Positions 23,793 through 32,206 of a stretch of DNA of 64,000 bases are shown in pieces; position 1 is the first letter of the stretch, and each line of letters begins with the position of its first letter. A model generated the notes under the pieces. That model made no database searches. It saw nothing but the letters and a program-made list of their open reading frames with translations, and was not told where the DNA came from. A program made the translations under genes and the position numbers. Origin of the DNA: Pelomonas margarita (lineage in GTDB: Bacteria; Pseudomonadota; Gammaproteobacteria; Burkholderiales; Burkholderiaceae_C); contig NZ_JBIGHW010000003.1 of NCBI RefSeq assembly GCF_043555875.1, positions 434,001-498,000 on the forward strand. The letters are read 5' to 3'.

Positions 23793-25216
23793 CGTCCGCG
23801 CGCACCGAGCGCTGGCAGCGCTACCTGGCCGACCTGGAGACGCTGGCCGACAACGCCGCGCCGCTGGAGTCGCAAGGCAAGCTGGTGCGCGTGGCCGGGC
23901 TGGTGCTGGAGGCCACGGGCATCAAGGTGCCGCTGGGCTCGGTGTGCCGCATCCAGATGCCCAGCAGCGGCAACTCGCCGCGCCGCGGCCTGGCGCCGGT
24001 CAACGCCGAAGTCGTGGGCTTCTCGGGTGACCGCGCCTACCTGATGCCCACCGACGAGGTGCAGGGCCTGTCCAGCGGCGCCACGGTCGTGCCGCGCCAC
24101 CTGCCGCCGCTGGCCCCGACCCTGGGCCAGCCCTTGCACCCCTGGCGCCGCGGCGAGGACCGCGGCCTGCACCTGCCCATGGGCCCCGGCCTGCTGGGCC
24201 GCGTGGTGGACCCCCACGGCCACCCGCTGGACCGCCGCGGCGAGCTGAACGACATCCACAACGAGCCCATGATCCGGCGCCCCATCAACGCGATGGACCG
24301 CGATCCCGTGCGCCGCCCGCTGGACACCGGCGTGCGCGCCATCAACGCGATGCTCACCGTCGGGCGTGGCCAGCGGCTGGGCCTGTTCGCCGGCACGGGC
24401 GTGGGCAAGTCGGTGCTGCTGGGCATGATGGCCCGCTACACGCAGGCCGACGTCATCGTCGTCGGCCTGATCGGCGAGCGCGGCCGCGAGGTGAAGGAGT
24501 TCATCGAGGACATCCTCGGCGAGCAGGGCCTCAGGCGCAGCGTCGTCGTCGCCGCGCCGGCCGACGCGCCGCCGCTGATGCGCATGCAGGGCGCGCACTA
24601 CGCCACGGCCATCGCCGAGTACTTCCGCGACCAGGGCCAGCATGTGCTGCTGCTGATGGACAGCCTGACCCGCTACGCGATGGCCCAGCGCGAGATTGCG
24701 CTCGCCATCGGCGAGCCGCCGGCCACCAAGGGCTACCCGCCGAGCTGCTTCGCCAAGCTGCCACAGCTGGTGGAGCGCAGCGGCAACGGCCTGGCCGGCG
24801 AGGGCTCCATCACGGCCTTCTACACGGTGCTGACCGAAGGCGACGACCCGCAGGACCCGATTGCCGACGCGGCGCGCGGCATCCTGGACGGCCACATCGT
24901 CCTCTCACGCGACCTGGCCGAGGCCGGCCACTACCCGGCCATCGACATCGAGCGCTCCATCTCACGGGTGATGACCAGTGTTGCACCCCAAAACCAGGTC
25001 GATTCCGCCCGTCGATTCCGCCAGCTTCTGGCGAAATACAACAAGGCCCGCGACCTGATCCAGCTCGGTGCCTACGCCCCGGGCGCCGACCCCGAGCTGG
25101 ACCTGGCCGTGCGCCTGCATGCCGACATGACGCGGCTGCTGCAGCAGGACATGCACAGCCCGGCACTTCTTCACGCCAGCGTCAGCCAGTTGCAGGCCGT
25201 GGTCCAGGGCGCCTAA
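23789..25216 (+). CDS. fliI: FliI, flagellar export ATPase
   Basis: FliI is the F1-beta-like ATPase of the export apparatus. The 475-residue product has Walker A at residues 202-208 (AGTGVGKSVLLGMM) and the catalytic GERGREVKEF. Walker B is LLLMDSLTRYAMAQREI, and the C-terminal SARRFRQLLAKYNKARDL region is intact. Length is normal. It starts ATGACG within the fliH stop, so it is translationally coupled. Its stop region supplies the -35 of a putative FliA promoter for fliJ. Confidence 0.97.
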   Translation: MTSARTERWQRYLADLETLADNAAPLESQGKLVRVAGLVLEATGIKVPLGSVCRIQMPSSGNSPRRGLAPVNAEVVGFSGDRAYLMPTDEVQGLSSGATVVPRHLPPLAPTLGQPLHPWRRGEDRGLHLPMGPGLLGRVVDPHGHPLDRRGELNDIHNEPMIRRPINAMDRDPVRRPLDTGVRAINAMLTVGRGQRLGLFAGTGVGKSVLLGMMARYTQADVIVVGLIGERGREVKEFIEDILGEQGLRRSVVVAAPADAPPLMRMQGAHYATAIAEYFRDQGQHVLLLMDSLTRYAMAQREIALAIGEPPATKGYPPSCFAKLPQLVERSGNGLAGEGSITAFYTVLTEGDDPQDPIADAARGILDGHIVLSRDLAEAGHYPAIDIERSISRVMTSVAPQNQVDSARRFRQLLAKYNKARDLIQLGAYAPGADPELDLAVRLHADMTRLLQQDMHSPALLHASVSQLQAVVQGA

Positions 25217-25241
25217 ACCTCGGGGCGGCGCCTGCCGATAA
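25214..25241 (+). promoter_or_regulatory. Putative internal FliA promoter before fliJ
   Basis: TAAA at 25214-25217, which contains the fliI stop, and a perfect GCCGATAA at 25234-25241, with a 16-base spacer. A 10-bp hairpin (GCGTCTGACC with GGTCGGACGC, 25249-25273, one U-G pair) follows in the leader. Confidence 0.55.
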
Positions 25242-25289
25242 AGATTGAGCGTCTGACCGTCCGGGTCGGACGCCGGGCTGGAGTCCTAG

Positions 25290-25745
25290 ATGAGTGCAAC
25301 CGCGACCGACACGCTGAGCCTGCTGCTGGAGCAGGCCGAAGGCGAGCGCGACGCCGCCGCCCGCGCCCTGCATGCCGCTGGGCAGCAGGCCCAGGCCGCG
25401 CGCGACCAGCATGGCCAGCTGGCCGGCTACCGCGAGGAATACCGCCAGCGCTGGACGCAGACTTTCGCCGAGGGCACCACCATGAGCCTGGTGGGTTGCT
25501 ACCAGAACTTCGGCCAGCGCCTGAACCAGGCAGTGGACACACAGGGCCATGTGGCCGCCCATGCCGACCAGCGCCAGGTCCGCGCCCGCGAAGCGCTGCG
25601 CCAGGCCGAACTGCGCGTCGCCGCGCTGCGCCAGCTCATCGCCCGCCGCCAGGCGGAGGCTGCCAAGCTGGCCCAGCGCCGCGAGCAGCGCGCCAGCGAC
25701 GAGTTCGCCGCCCGCGCCCATCTGCGCCGCAACGCCCACGCGTGA
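25290..25745 (+). CDS. fliJ: FliJ, flagellar export chaperone-escort protein
   Basis: FliJ is the coiled-coil stalk-like protein that links the FliI ring to FlhA and recycles chaperones. The 151-residue product is almost wholly helical and charged (GERDAAARALHAAGQQAQAA, RQAEAAKLAQRREQRASDEF), of the right length and in the expected place. Conservation in FliJ is low, so position is part of the case. A FliA-type promoter lies in the 73-base gap behind fliI; fliK follows after 4 bases. Confidence 0.88.
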   Translation: MSATATDTLSLLLEQAEGERDAAARALHAAGQQAQAARDQHGQLAGYREEYRQRWTQTFAEGTTMSLVGCYQNFGQRLNQAVDTQGHVAAHADQRQVRAREALRQAELRVAALRQLIARRQAEAAKLAQRREQRASDEFAARAHLRRNAHA

Positions 25746-25749
25746 CGCC

Positions 25750-26955
25750 ATGATCACCACCGCCCAAACCCTGCCGCCCAAGCCCGCCGCGCCGCCTGCG
25801 GCCGCACCAGCCCCAGCCACCCAGCCCGCAGCGGCCGGCATGCCCAGCTTCGCGCAGTTCCTCACCGTGCAGAGCGCCCTGCCCGAGGCCGCGCCGGACG
25901 CCGCCACGGCGTCCGAGTCGTCCGCCGAGTCAGCGCCCGAGACCGACCGCACCGCCCCGGCCGCCGCGACGCGCCGCACGACCCAGCACGCCCGGCCGGC
26001 CACGCCAGGCCGCGCCGCAGAACCCGCCAAGGCCGAAGCCCGCGCCGAGGCCAGCACCGACCCCGCAACGACGGACACCGTGGCCACGGAAGACGAGCCG
26101 CTGCCGGACACGCCCGAGCTCAACGAGTTCACCCAGCTGCTGGGCCTGGCTGCCCAGCCCGCCGAAGCCCTGCCCCGGACCGCCACGCCGCGCGGCCGCG
26201 TCGCCGCAGGCGCCGACGATGACACGGCCAGCCGCAGCACGGCGCGAGGCGCCGCGATCGGCAGCGACACCCGCACCCCGCCGGGCGCCGAGCCGGCCGA
26301 TGCCCGCAGCAACCCGCGTGCCGCTCTGGCTCGGCCCGACACCACGACCGACACACCGCTGCCCGCAACCAGCACGACTGCGGCCCCGCTGGGCGCCGAG
26401 GCGGCTGCAGCCACACCGCCAACGGCGGGCGCTCCCACCACCGGCTTCGCCGCGATGCTGGCCCAGGCCCTGCCCTGGCCCGCGCTGGCGGCCGAGGTGG
26501 CGGCGGCGCCGGTGCAGTCCGGTGTGCAGGCGCACCTGCAGGGCGCGGCCTTCGCGCCGGAGCTGGGCGCGCGGGTCAGCATGCTGGCGGTGGACGGCGT
26601 GCAGCGCGCCGAGCTGCAGCTCAACCCGGCCGAGATGGGCCCGGTGTCCGTGCAGATCACGGTGGACGGCAGCCAGGCGCAGGTGTCCTTCCACGCGGCC
26701 CAGGCGCAAACGCGGGCAGCCCTGGAGCAGAGCCTGCCCGAGCTGGCCGCCGCGCTACAGGGTCAGGGTTTGACGCTGTCCGGCGGCGGCGTGTTCCAGC
26801 GATCCTCGGGCGATGGACCTGCGGGCCAGGCGCGCGGCGAATCCGGTGAGGCGGGCAGGACGCGTGGCACGGGCAGCGGCGGCTCGGCCGGCGAGCCGGC
26901 TCCAACAGCGGCACCGGCACGACGCACGACCGGCCTGCTCGACACCTTCGCCTGA
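25750..26955 (+). CDS. fliK: FliK, hook-length control protein
   Basis: FliK measures hook length and triggers the FlhB switch. The 401-residue protein has a long Ala/Pro/Thr-rich disordered ruler (residues ~1-250). The C-terminal Flg_hook domain is AELQLNPAEMGPVSVQITV, then ALEQSLPELAAALQGQGLTL, and the tail is Gly/Ser-rich. The ruler's low complexity and strong GC bias make the sequence look unlike its neighbours, but this is usual for FliK. It follows fliJ directly. Confidence 0.93.
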   Translation: MITTAQTLPPKPAAPPAAAPAPATQPAAAGMPSFAQFLTVQSALPEAAPDAATASESSAESAPETDRTAPAAATRRTTQHARPATPGRAAEPAKAEARAEASTDPATTDTVATEDEPLPDTPELNEFTQLLGLAAQPAEALPRTATPRGRVAAGADDDTASRSTARGAAIGSDTRTPPGAEPADARSNPRAALARPDTTTDTPLPATSTTAAPLGAEAAAATPPTAGAPTTGFAAMLAQALPWPALAAEVAAAPVQSGVQAHLQGAAFAPELGARVSMLAVDGVQRAELQLNPAEMGPVSVQITVDGSQAQVSFHAAQAQTRAALEQSLPELAAALQGQGLTLSGGGVFQRSSGDGPAGQARGESGEAGRTRGTGSGGSAGEPAPTAAPARRTTGLLDTFA

Positions 26956-27089
26956 ACAACGGCGCCTCGGAACCCGGAATAACGACGCATCGCTTGAGCT
27001 AATCCATGCTTGACCCCAGGGGGCGAAGTCAATAATCCGACGCAGAGTGGCCGCAACTTCGCGGCAGGCATCTGTTCCAAGGAGTTCTC

Positions 27090-27689
27090 ATGGCGAATGC
27101 GCCGGCTGCCGAAGAGGCTGCGCCCAAAGGGGGCGGCAGCAAGAAGCTGATCATCATCCTGGCTGCGGTCCTGGTCCTGGTGCTGGGTGGCGGCGTCGCG
27201 GCCTTCCTGCTGCTGAAGAAGAAGCCCGCCGCCGAGGGCGAGGAAGGCGCCGAGCACGCCGAGCCCGCTGCGCCCAAGGCCGTGGCGGCCAAGCCCAAGA
27301 GCGACAAGCCGCCGACCTTCGTGCCGCTGGACCCGTTCACCGTCAACCTGGCCGACAAGGACGTTGACCGCTTCGCGCAGATCGGCGTGACGCTGGAGGT
27401 GGATGACCCCAAGTTCGCCGAGCAGCTCAAGGCCTACATGCCGGCCATCCGCAGCAACATCCTGATGGTGCTGTCGCACAAGACGGCCACCGAGCTGCTG
27501 ACGCGCGAGGGCAAGGAAAAGCTGGCCCGCGACATCATGCGCGAGTCCGTGCGCCCGATGGGCATCGAGCTGGACGACGAGGACGAGGAAGAAGAGGCCG
27601 ACGCGCCCAAGAAGAAAAAGAAGAAGCGCCGCGCCGCCGTCGTCAGCCCGATCAACCAGGTGTTGTTCTCCAACTTCATCGTGCAGTGA
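27090..27689 (+). CDS. fliL: FliL, basal-body-associated protein
   Basis: FliL surrounds the stator and supports motor torque. The 199-residue product has one membrane helix near 20-43 (KLIIILAAVLVLVLGGGVAA), an acidic Ala-rich linker, and the conserved periplasmic part (FVPLDPFTVNLADKDVDRFA...LEVDDPKFAEQL). An unusual run of charged residues (EDEEEEADAPKKKKKKRRAA) sits before the C-terminal INQVLFSNFIVQ, which is the family end. AAGGAG precedes the ATG. Confidence 0.94.
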   Translation: MANAPAAEEAAPKGGGSKKLIIILAAVLVLVLGGGVAAFLLLKKKPAAEGEEGAEHAEPAAPKAVAAKPKSDKPPTFVPLDPFTVNLADKDVDRFAQIGVTLEVDDPKFAEQLKAYMPAIRSNILMVLSHKTATELLTREGKEKLARDIMRESVRPMGIELDDEDEEEEADAPKKKKKKRRAAVVSPINQVLFSNFIVQ

Positions 27690-27776
27690 TGCCTGCCACC
27701 GCCTCCTCCGTCCACCACGCCCTGACCGGGAGCGCGCCCGCGCGTCGCGGCGTGACGGTGTAGCGGGAGATCCGTC

Positions 27777-28781
27777 ATGAACCAGCAGATCCTTTCCCAG
27801 GACGAAGTCGATGCCCTGCTGCAGGGCATCACCGGCGAGAGCCAGAAGCTCGAGCAGGAGGAGGAGCAGGTTGGCGGCATACGCGAGTACAACCTCGCCA
27901 GCCAGGAACGCATCGTCCGTGGGCGCATGCCCACGATGGAGATCATCAACGAGCGGTTCGCGCGCAACATCCGCGTGGGCCTGTTCAACTTCATCCGCAA
28001 GAGCCCCGAGGTCGCCATCGGCGGCATCAAGGTGCAGAAGTACAGCGCCTTCCTGCGCGAGATCGTCGTCCCGACCAACTTCAACGTCGTGTCGGTGAAG
28101 CCGCTGCGCGGCAGCGGCCTCATCGTCTGCGACCCGACGCTGGTGTTCGCCGTCATCGACAGCCTGTTCGGCGGCATCGGCAAGTTCCACGCCCGCATCG
28201 AGGGCCGCGACTTCTCGGCCACCGAGCAACGCGTCATCACGCGCATCGTCGAGGTCATCCTCGCCGAGTACCACAAGGCCTGGAAGGGCATCTATCCGCT
28301 GGAGCTGGAGTACCAACGCTCGGAGATGCAGCCCCAGTTCGCCAACATTGCCACGCCCAGCGAGATCGTCGTGTCGACGTCATTCACGCTGGAGATCGGC
28401 GAGACCAGCGGAACCATCTACTTTTGCATCCCGTACTCCACGCTGGAACCCATCCGCGACGTGCTGTACTCCACGACGGTGGGCGACTCCGCCGAGCCCG
28501 ACCGCCGCTGGATCAACTTGATGAAGAACCAGATCCAGGCGGCCGAGGTGGAGCTGGTGGCCGAGCTGGGCACGGCGCCGGCCACGGTCGAGCAGCTGCT
28601 GGCCTTCAAGCCCGGTGACTTCATCGAATTGGACCTGGACCCCGTGATCCAGACCAAGGTGGACGGCGTGCCCGTCTTCCAGTGCCACTACGGCACCTCC
28701 AACGGTCGCTACGCCCTCAAGATCGACAAGATGCTGACCGGCCCTCAGGAGGGCTGGCTGGGAACCAAACATGACACCTGA
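27777..28781 (+). CDS. fliM: FliM, flagellar motor switch protein (CheY-P receptor)
   Basis: FliM binds CheY-P and reverses the motor with FliG and FliN. The 334-residue protein begins with the CheY-P-binding peptide LSQDEVDALLQGI. The middle domain carries the GGIG loop (SLFGGIGKFH), and a SpoA-type domain at the C-terminus has FKPGDFIELDLD. It overlaps fliN by 11 bases, indicating tight co-expression. Length is normal. Confidence 0.97.
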   Translation: MNQQILSQDEVDALLQGITGESQKLEQEEEQVGGIREYNLASQERIVRGRMPTMEIINERFARNIRVGLFNFIRKSPEVAIGGIKVQKYSAFLREIVVPTNFNVVSVKPLRGSGLIVCDPTLVFAVIDSLFGGIGKFHARIEGRDFSATEQRVITRIVEVILAEYHKAWKGIYPLELEYQRSEMQPQFANIATPSEIVVSTSFTLEIGETSGTIYFCIPYSTLEPIRDVLYSTTVGDSAEPDRRWINLMKNQIQAAEVELVAELGTAPATVEQLLAFKPGDFIELDLDPVIQTKVDGVPVFQCHYGTSNGRYALKIDKMLTGPQEGWLGTKHDT

Positions 28782-29214
28782 CTCACCCAGCCAAGAAGAA
28801 CAGGACGCGATGGCGGCCGAATGGGCCGCCGCGCTGGCCGAGGCCGCCCCGGCCCCGTCCGTTGCGTCTGAAGTCGCCGAAGCGCCGGAGCAGGTGTCCA
28901 CCCCCAGCTTCGCCAACTTCGCCCCCACGACGGCGGGCGGGCCTGCGGGCGACATCAACATGATCCTGGACATTCCCGTCCAGCTGACCGTGGAACTGGG
29001 CCGCACGCGCATCCCGATCAAGAACATCCTGCAACTGGCCCAGGGCTCCGTCGTCGAGCTGGACGCGCTGGCCGGCGAGCCCATGGACGTGCTGGTCAAC
29101 GGCTACCTGATCGCCCAGGGCGAGGTGGTGGTCGTGAACGACAAGTTCGGCATCCGGCTGACGGACATCGTCACGCCGTCCGAGCGCATGCGCCGCCTCA
29201 GCAAGGCGGCGTAG
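28771..29214 (+). CDS. fliN: FliN, flagellar motor switch protein
   Basis: FliN forms the lower C-ring with FliM and docks FliH at the export site. The 147-residue product has a variable Ala/Glu-rich N-terminus and a well-conserved SpoA domain from about residue 65: DIPVQLTVELGRTRIPIKNI, then YLIAQGEVVVVNDKFGIRLTDI. Its start lies inside fliM. About 150 bases without a gene separate it from fliO. Confidence 0.96.
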   Translation: MTPDSPSQEEQDAMAAEWAAALAEAAPAPSVASEVAEAPEQVSTPSFANFAPTTAGGPAGDINMILDIPVQLTVELGRTRIPIKNILQLAQGSVVELDALAGEPMDVLVNGYLIAQGEVVVVNDKFGIRLTDIVTPSERMRRLSKAA

Positions 29215-29366
29215 ACAGACCAGCCCTACCGGCTTCGCCGGCCCTCTCAAGAGGCGCCGCTGGATGGCGCCGAGCCTGACGGCGGCGGCGGTCGTTGGAC
29301 TACGGGGCAATTGCCCGTCTATTTGACGGCTTCGCCCCCTCAAGTCGCTCCGCAGAATGCCGAGGC

Positions 29367-29690
29367 ATGAATGCTTCCGGCCTGCTTCCGTTTCTGTGGT
29401 TCCTCGGGATCGTTGCCCTGATCCCCGTGGCGCTGTGGCTGCTCAAGCGCACGCCCATGGGCGGCGCGGCGGCGGTCGGCGTACTGCGCCTGGTCGCGCA
29501 GCTGCCGATGTCACCCAGCCAGCGGCTGATGGTGGTGGAAGTCGGCCAGGGCGATGACCGCTGCTGGCTGGTGCTGGGCGCCACGGCCCAGAGCATCACA
29601 ACACTGCATGTCATGCCGCCGCAGGCGGAGCCGGTCCAGCCCGCCAGCTTCGCCAAGCTGCTGAAGAAGGAACGCGGCGATGCAGCGTAA
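29367..29690 (+). CDS. fliO: FliO, flagellar export-gate assembly protein
   Basis: FliO stabilises FliP during assembly of the export gate. The 107-residue product has one N-terminal membrane helix (LLPFLWFLGIVALIPVALWL) and a small cytosolic domain (QRLMVVEVGQGDDRCWLVLG) with the conserved LHV(M)PP stretch. Start choice is uncertain: an in-frame TTG lies 72 bases upstream, but the ATG at 29367 gives the usual FliO N-terminus. It overlaps fliP by 11 bases. Confidence 0.88.
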   Translation: MNASGLLPFLWFLGIVALIPVALWLLKRTPMGGAAAVGVLRLVAQLPMSPSQRLMVVEVGQGDDRCWLVLGATAQSITTLHVMPPQAEPVQPASFAKLLKKERGDAA

Positions 29691-30432
29691 ATCCCTGATC
29701 GGCCTCGCACTGCTGGCGGCTGCCGGCACGGTCTTCGCCCAGCAAGGCCAGACCCCACCGGCCACGCTGCCCCTGCTGGTTGGCCAGGGCGGTGGCGGCA
29801 GCAGCTACTCGGTGCCCATCCAGACGCTGCTGTTCTTCACGGCGCTGGGCTTCCTGCCCGCCGTGCTGCTGATGATGACGGCCTTCACGCGCATCGCCAT
29901 CGTGCTGAGCCTGATGCGCCAGGCGCTGGGCACGCAGGCCGCGCCGCCCAACCAGGTCATCGTGGGCCTGAGCCTGTTCCTGACCTTCTTCGTCATGAGC
30001 CCGACGCTGGACAAGGTCTACGCCGACGCCTGGCAGCCCTACAGCGCCGGGCAGATCCAGTTCGACGAGGCGCTCAAGCGGGCCGAGGTGCCCATGCGCG
30101 GCTTCATGCTGAAGCAAACGCGCCAGGCCGACGTGGCGCTGTTCTCGCGCCTGGCCAAGCTGGACAGCAGCATCAAACCCGAGGACGTGCCCTTCAAGGT
30201 GCTGGTGCCCGCCTTCGTGACCAGCGAGCTCAAGAGCGCCTTCCAGATCGCCTTCCTCGTTTTCATCCCCTTCCTCGTCATCGACATGATCGTGGCGAGC
30301 GTGCTGATGAGCCTGGGCATGATGATGCTGTCGCCCGTGCTCGTCGCCCTGCCCTTCAAGCTGATGCTGTTCGTGCTGGCCGACGGCTGGAACCTGTTGC
30401 TCGGGTCCCTCGCCGCCAGCTTCGCCACCTGA
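29680..30432 (+). CDS. fliP: FliP, flagellar export gate protein
   Basis: FliP forms the core of the export channel together with FliQ and FliR. The 250-residue protein has a cleavable signal-like N-terminus (LIGLALLAAAGTVFAQ), then membrane segments with the FliP signatures ALGFLPAVLLMMTAFTRIAI and VPFKVLVPAFVTSELKSAF. The C-terminal pair is FLVIDMIVASVLMSLGMMML. Length is normal; its start is inside fliO. Confidence 0.97.
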   Translation: MQRKSLIGLALLAAAGTVFAQQGQTPPATLPLLVGQGGGGSSYSVPIQTLLFFTALGFLPAVLLMMTAFTRIAIVLSLMRQALGTQAAPPNQVIVGLSLFLTFFVMSPTLDKVYADAWQPYSAGQIQFDEALKRAEVPMRGFMLKQTRQADVALFSRLAKLDSSIKPEDVPFKVLVPAFVTSELKSAFQIAFLVFIPFLVIDMIVASVLMSLGMMMLSPVLVALPFKLMLFVLADGWNLLLGSLAASFAT

Positions 30433-30463
30433 ACACCTGACTCCCGCCAGGAGACCCCACGCC

Positions 30464-30733
30464 ATGGACGCACAACAAGTCTTCACCTTCGGCCAGCAAG
30501 GCCTGTACATGCTGATGCTGGTGGCCGCGCCGGTGCTGATCGTCGTGCTGCTCGTGGGCGTGGTGATCAGCGTCATCCAGGCCGCCACGCAGATCAACGA
30601 GTCCACGCTGTCTTTCGTGCCCAAGGTCGTGGCCGCCGTGCTGACGCTGGCCGCCGCCGGGCCGTGGATGATGACGACGTTGGTGGAGTACATCCAGCGC
30701 ACACTGATGACGATTCCGAACGTCGTGGGATAA
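30464..30733 (+). CDS. fliQ: FliQ, flagellar export gate protein
   Basis: The 89-residue product has two membrane helices, LMLVAAPVLIVVLLVGVVIS and VPKVVAAVLTLAAAGPWMMT, joined by the conserved VIQAATQINESTLSF. It occupies the standard place between fliP and fliR. CAGGAG precedes the ATG. Confidence 0.96.
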   Translation: MDAQQVFTFGQQGLYMLMLVAAPVLIVVLLVGVVISVIQAATQINESTLSFVPKVVAAVLTLAAAGPWMMTTLVEYIQRTLMTIPNVVG

Positions 30734-30745
30734 GCGCACGGAGCC

Positions 30746-31510
30746 ATGTTCACCGTCACCGAAGCTCAGTTGCTGGCGTGGCTGAACCCGCTGTTGTGGC
30801 CGTTCATCCGCACGCTGGCGCTATTTGCCGGCATGCCCACCTTCAGCCAGCGCAACGTGCCGCTGCGCCTGCGCATCGGGTTGGCGCTGTTCATCGCGGT
30901 GGCGGCACAGCCCTCGCTGCCCGCCATGCCGGTCACGCCGCTGGACTCCCTGCCCGGCCTCACGTTGCTGATCGCACAGCAACTGCTGATCGGCCTGGCC
31001 ATGGGCTTTGCGGTGCGCATCGTGTTCGCGGCGCTGGAGTTCGCCGGTGAGCTGATCGGCCTGCAGATGGGGCTGAACTTCGCGGGCTTCTTCGACCCGT
31101 CCACCGGCGCCCAGGGCACGGCCAGCGCACGCTTCTTCGGCAGCATGGTGGCCTTCCTGTTCATCGCCATCAACGGCCACCTGCTGCTCATCAACGCGCT
31201 GGTACAAAGCTTCCAAGCCTTTCCCGTGGGCGATGAGCCCTTCGCCTTCCTGCGCGCGGCCCAGCCCCAGCGCTGGGGGGCGGATATCTTCGCCATCGGC
31301 CTGTGGATCGCGCTGCCGCTGATCACGATGCTGATGTTCGTCAACCTGGTGCTGGGCGTGATCTCGCGCGTCGCACCGCAGATCGGTGTGTTCTCAGTGG
31401 GCTTCCCGCTGACCGTCAGCGTGGGCCTGATCGGCATGGTGGCCACGCTGCCGCTGATGCAGACGCCTTTCACCGTGGCACTGGAGCGGTTGCTGGCGGT
31501 GTTCAGCTGA
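30746..31510 (+). CDS. fliR: FliR, flagellar export gate protein
   Basis: FliR completes the FliPQR gate. The 254-residue, multi-pass protein carries family markers ELIGLQMGLNFAGFFDPSTG and the segment QPQRWGADIFAIGLWIALPL. It is the last gene of the rightward flagellar operon and ends only 8 bases from the convergent methyltransferase gene. Confidence 0.96.
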   Translation: MFTVTEAQLLAWLNPLLWPFIRTLALFAGMPTFSQRNVPLRLRIGLALFIAVAAQPSLPAMPVTPLDSLPGLTLLIAQQLLIGLAMGFAVRIVFAALEFAGELIGLQMGLNFAGFFDPSTGAQGTASARFFGSMVAFLFIAINGHLLLINALVQSFQAFPVGDEPFAFLRAAQPQRWGADIFAIGLWIALPLITMLMFVNLVLGVISRVAPQIGVFSVGFPLTVSVGLIGMVATLPLMQTPFTVALERLLAVFS

Positions 31511-31518
31511 CGTAGCTC

Positions 31519-32202
31519 TCAAGCCCCCCCGCGCCGGAAAGCCAACGTATGCCACTGAGTTCCTGTGCTTTGCAGGACAGCGTCGCTGGTATGCCCAAGA
31601 TGAAGCACCAGTCCCGTCGGCAGCAAAAGTTGCTCGATGAGCGACGGCGCATGGTTAAAGAACTGACGCCCATCGGTATCGCAGTCGGAGGACAACAGCT
31701 CGCCGTCCATCTGCGGCACCGACAGGTACAGCCGCTGTTCGCCGGACAAGCTCGCTCCGGTGCGCAGTTGCGCAGCGAGCTCCAGCAACGCGCCGCTCAA
31801 CAAAGCAGGGCTGAGATGCATAAGCACAGCGCTGCAAACGACCGCATCAAAACCATCCTCATGCAGGTCACGAAACGGCCAACTCAGGCTCGGCAGCGCG
31901 CCCTTGCGAATGCGGCCCGCAAGCGTCGAGTGCGTGGCCTGCGCGCGGGCACGCATGGCATCGTTGGGTTCGACACCGAATGCATCGAAGCCGTGGCTCA
32001 GAAGCGCCGCCACATCGCGTCCACTCCCGCAACCCACATCCAGCACTGACGCGCCCGTCGGCAAGTCAGACACCACAAACTGCAGCATGGCGCTACGCGG
32101 CGATTCACCTCCTGCGGCCAGCCACACCGCATAGCCGTCGTAGAAAGCCGACGTGCCCTCGTCGGCGTTGGTCTGCTGCGCCCCCGTCGGCCTTGGCGCC
32201 AT
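31519..32202 (-). CDS. SAM-dependent methyltransferase
   Basis: The 227-residue product is a class I methyltransferase with an intact SAM loop VLDVGCGSGRDVAALL near residue 55. It also has the acidic GVEPNDAMRARAQ and the VCSAVLMHLSP motif of Methyltransf_11/25-type enzymes. It is downstream of the ABC exporter genes: TGAGG spans the permease stop and serves as ribosome binding site for a GTG or the ATG at 32202 (I chose ATG). The substrate is unknown; a role tied to the exporter is inferred from the operon only. Confidence 0.8.
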   Translation of the reverse strand: MAPRPTGAQQTNADEGTSAFYDGYAVWLAAGGESPRSAMLQFVVSDLPTGASVLDVGCGSGRDVAALLSHGFDAFGVEPNDAMRARAQATHSTLAGRIRKGALPSLSWPFRDLHEDGFDAVVCSAVLMHLSPALLSGALLELAAQLRTGASLSGEQRLYLSVPQMDGELLSSDCDTDGRQFFNHAPSLIEQLLLPTGLVLHLGHTSDAVLQSTGTQWHTLAFRRGGA

Positions 32203-32206
32203 CACC

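Noticed and set aside
29340..29366. A FliA-like pair (TCAA-N15-GCCGAGGC) at the start of fliO
   Set aside because: The -10 is poor, and a transcript from it would begin inside fliO, so it is probably chance.
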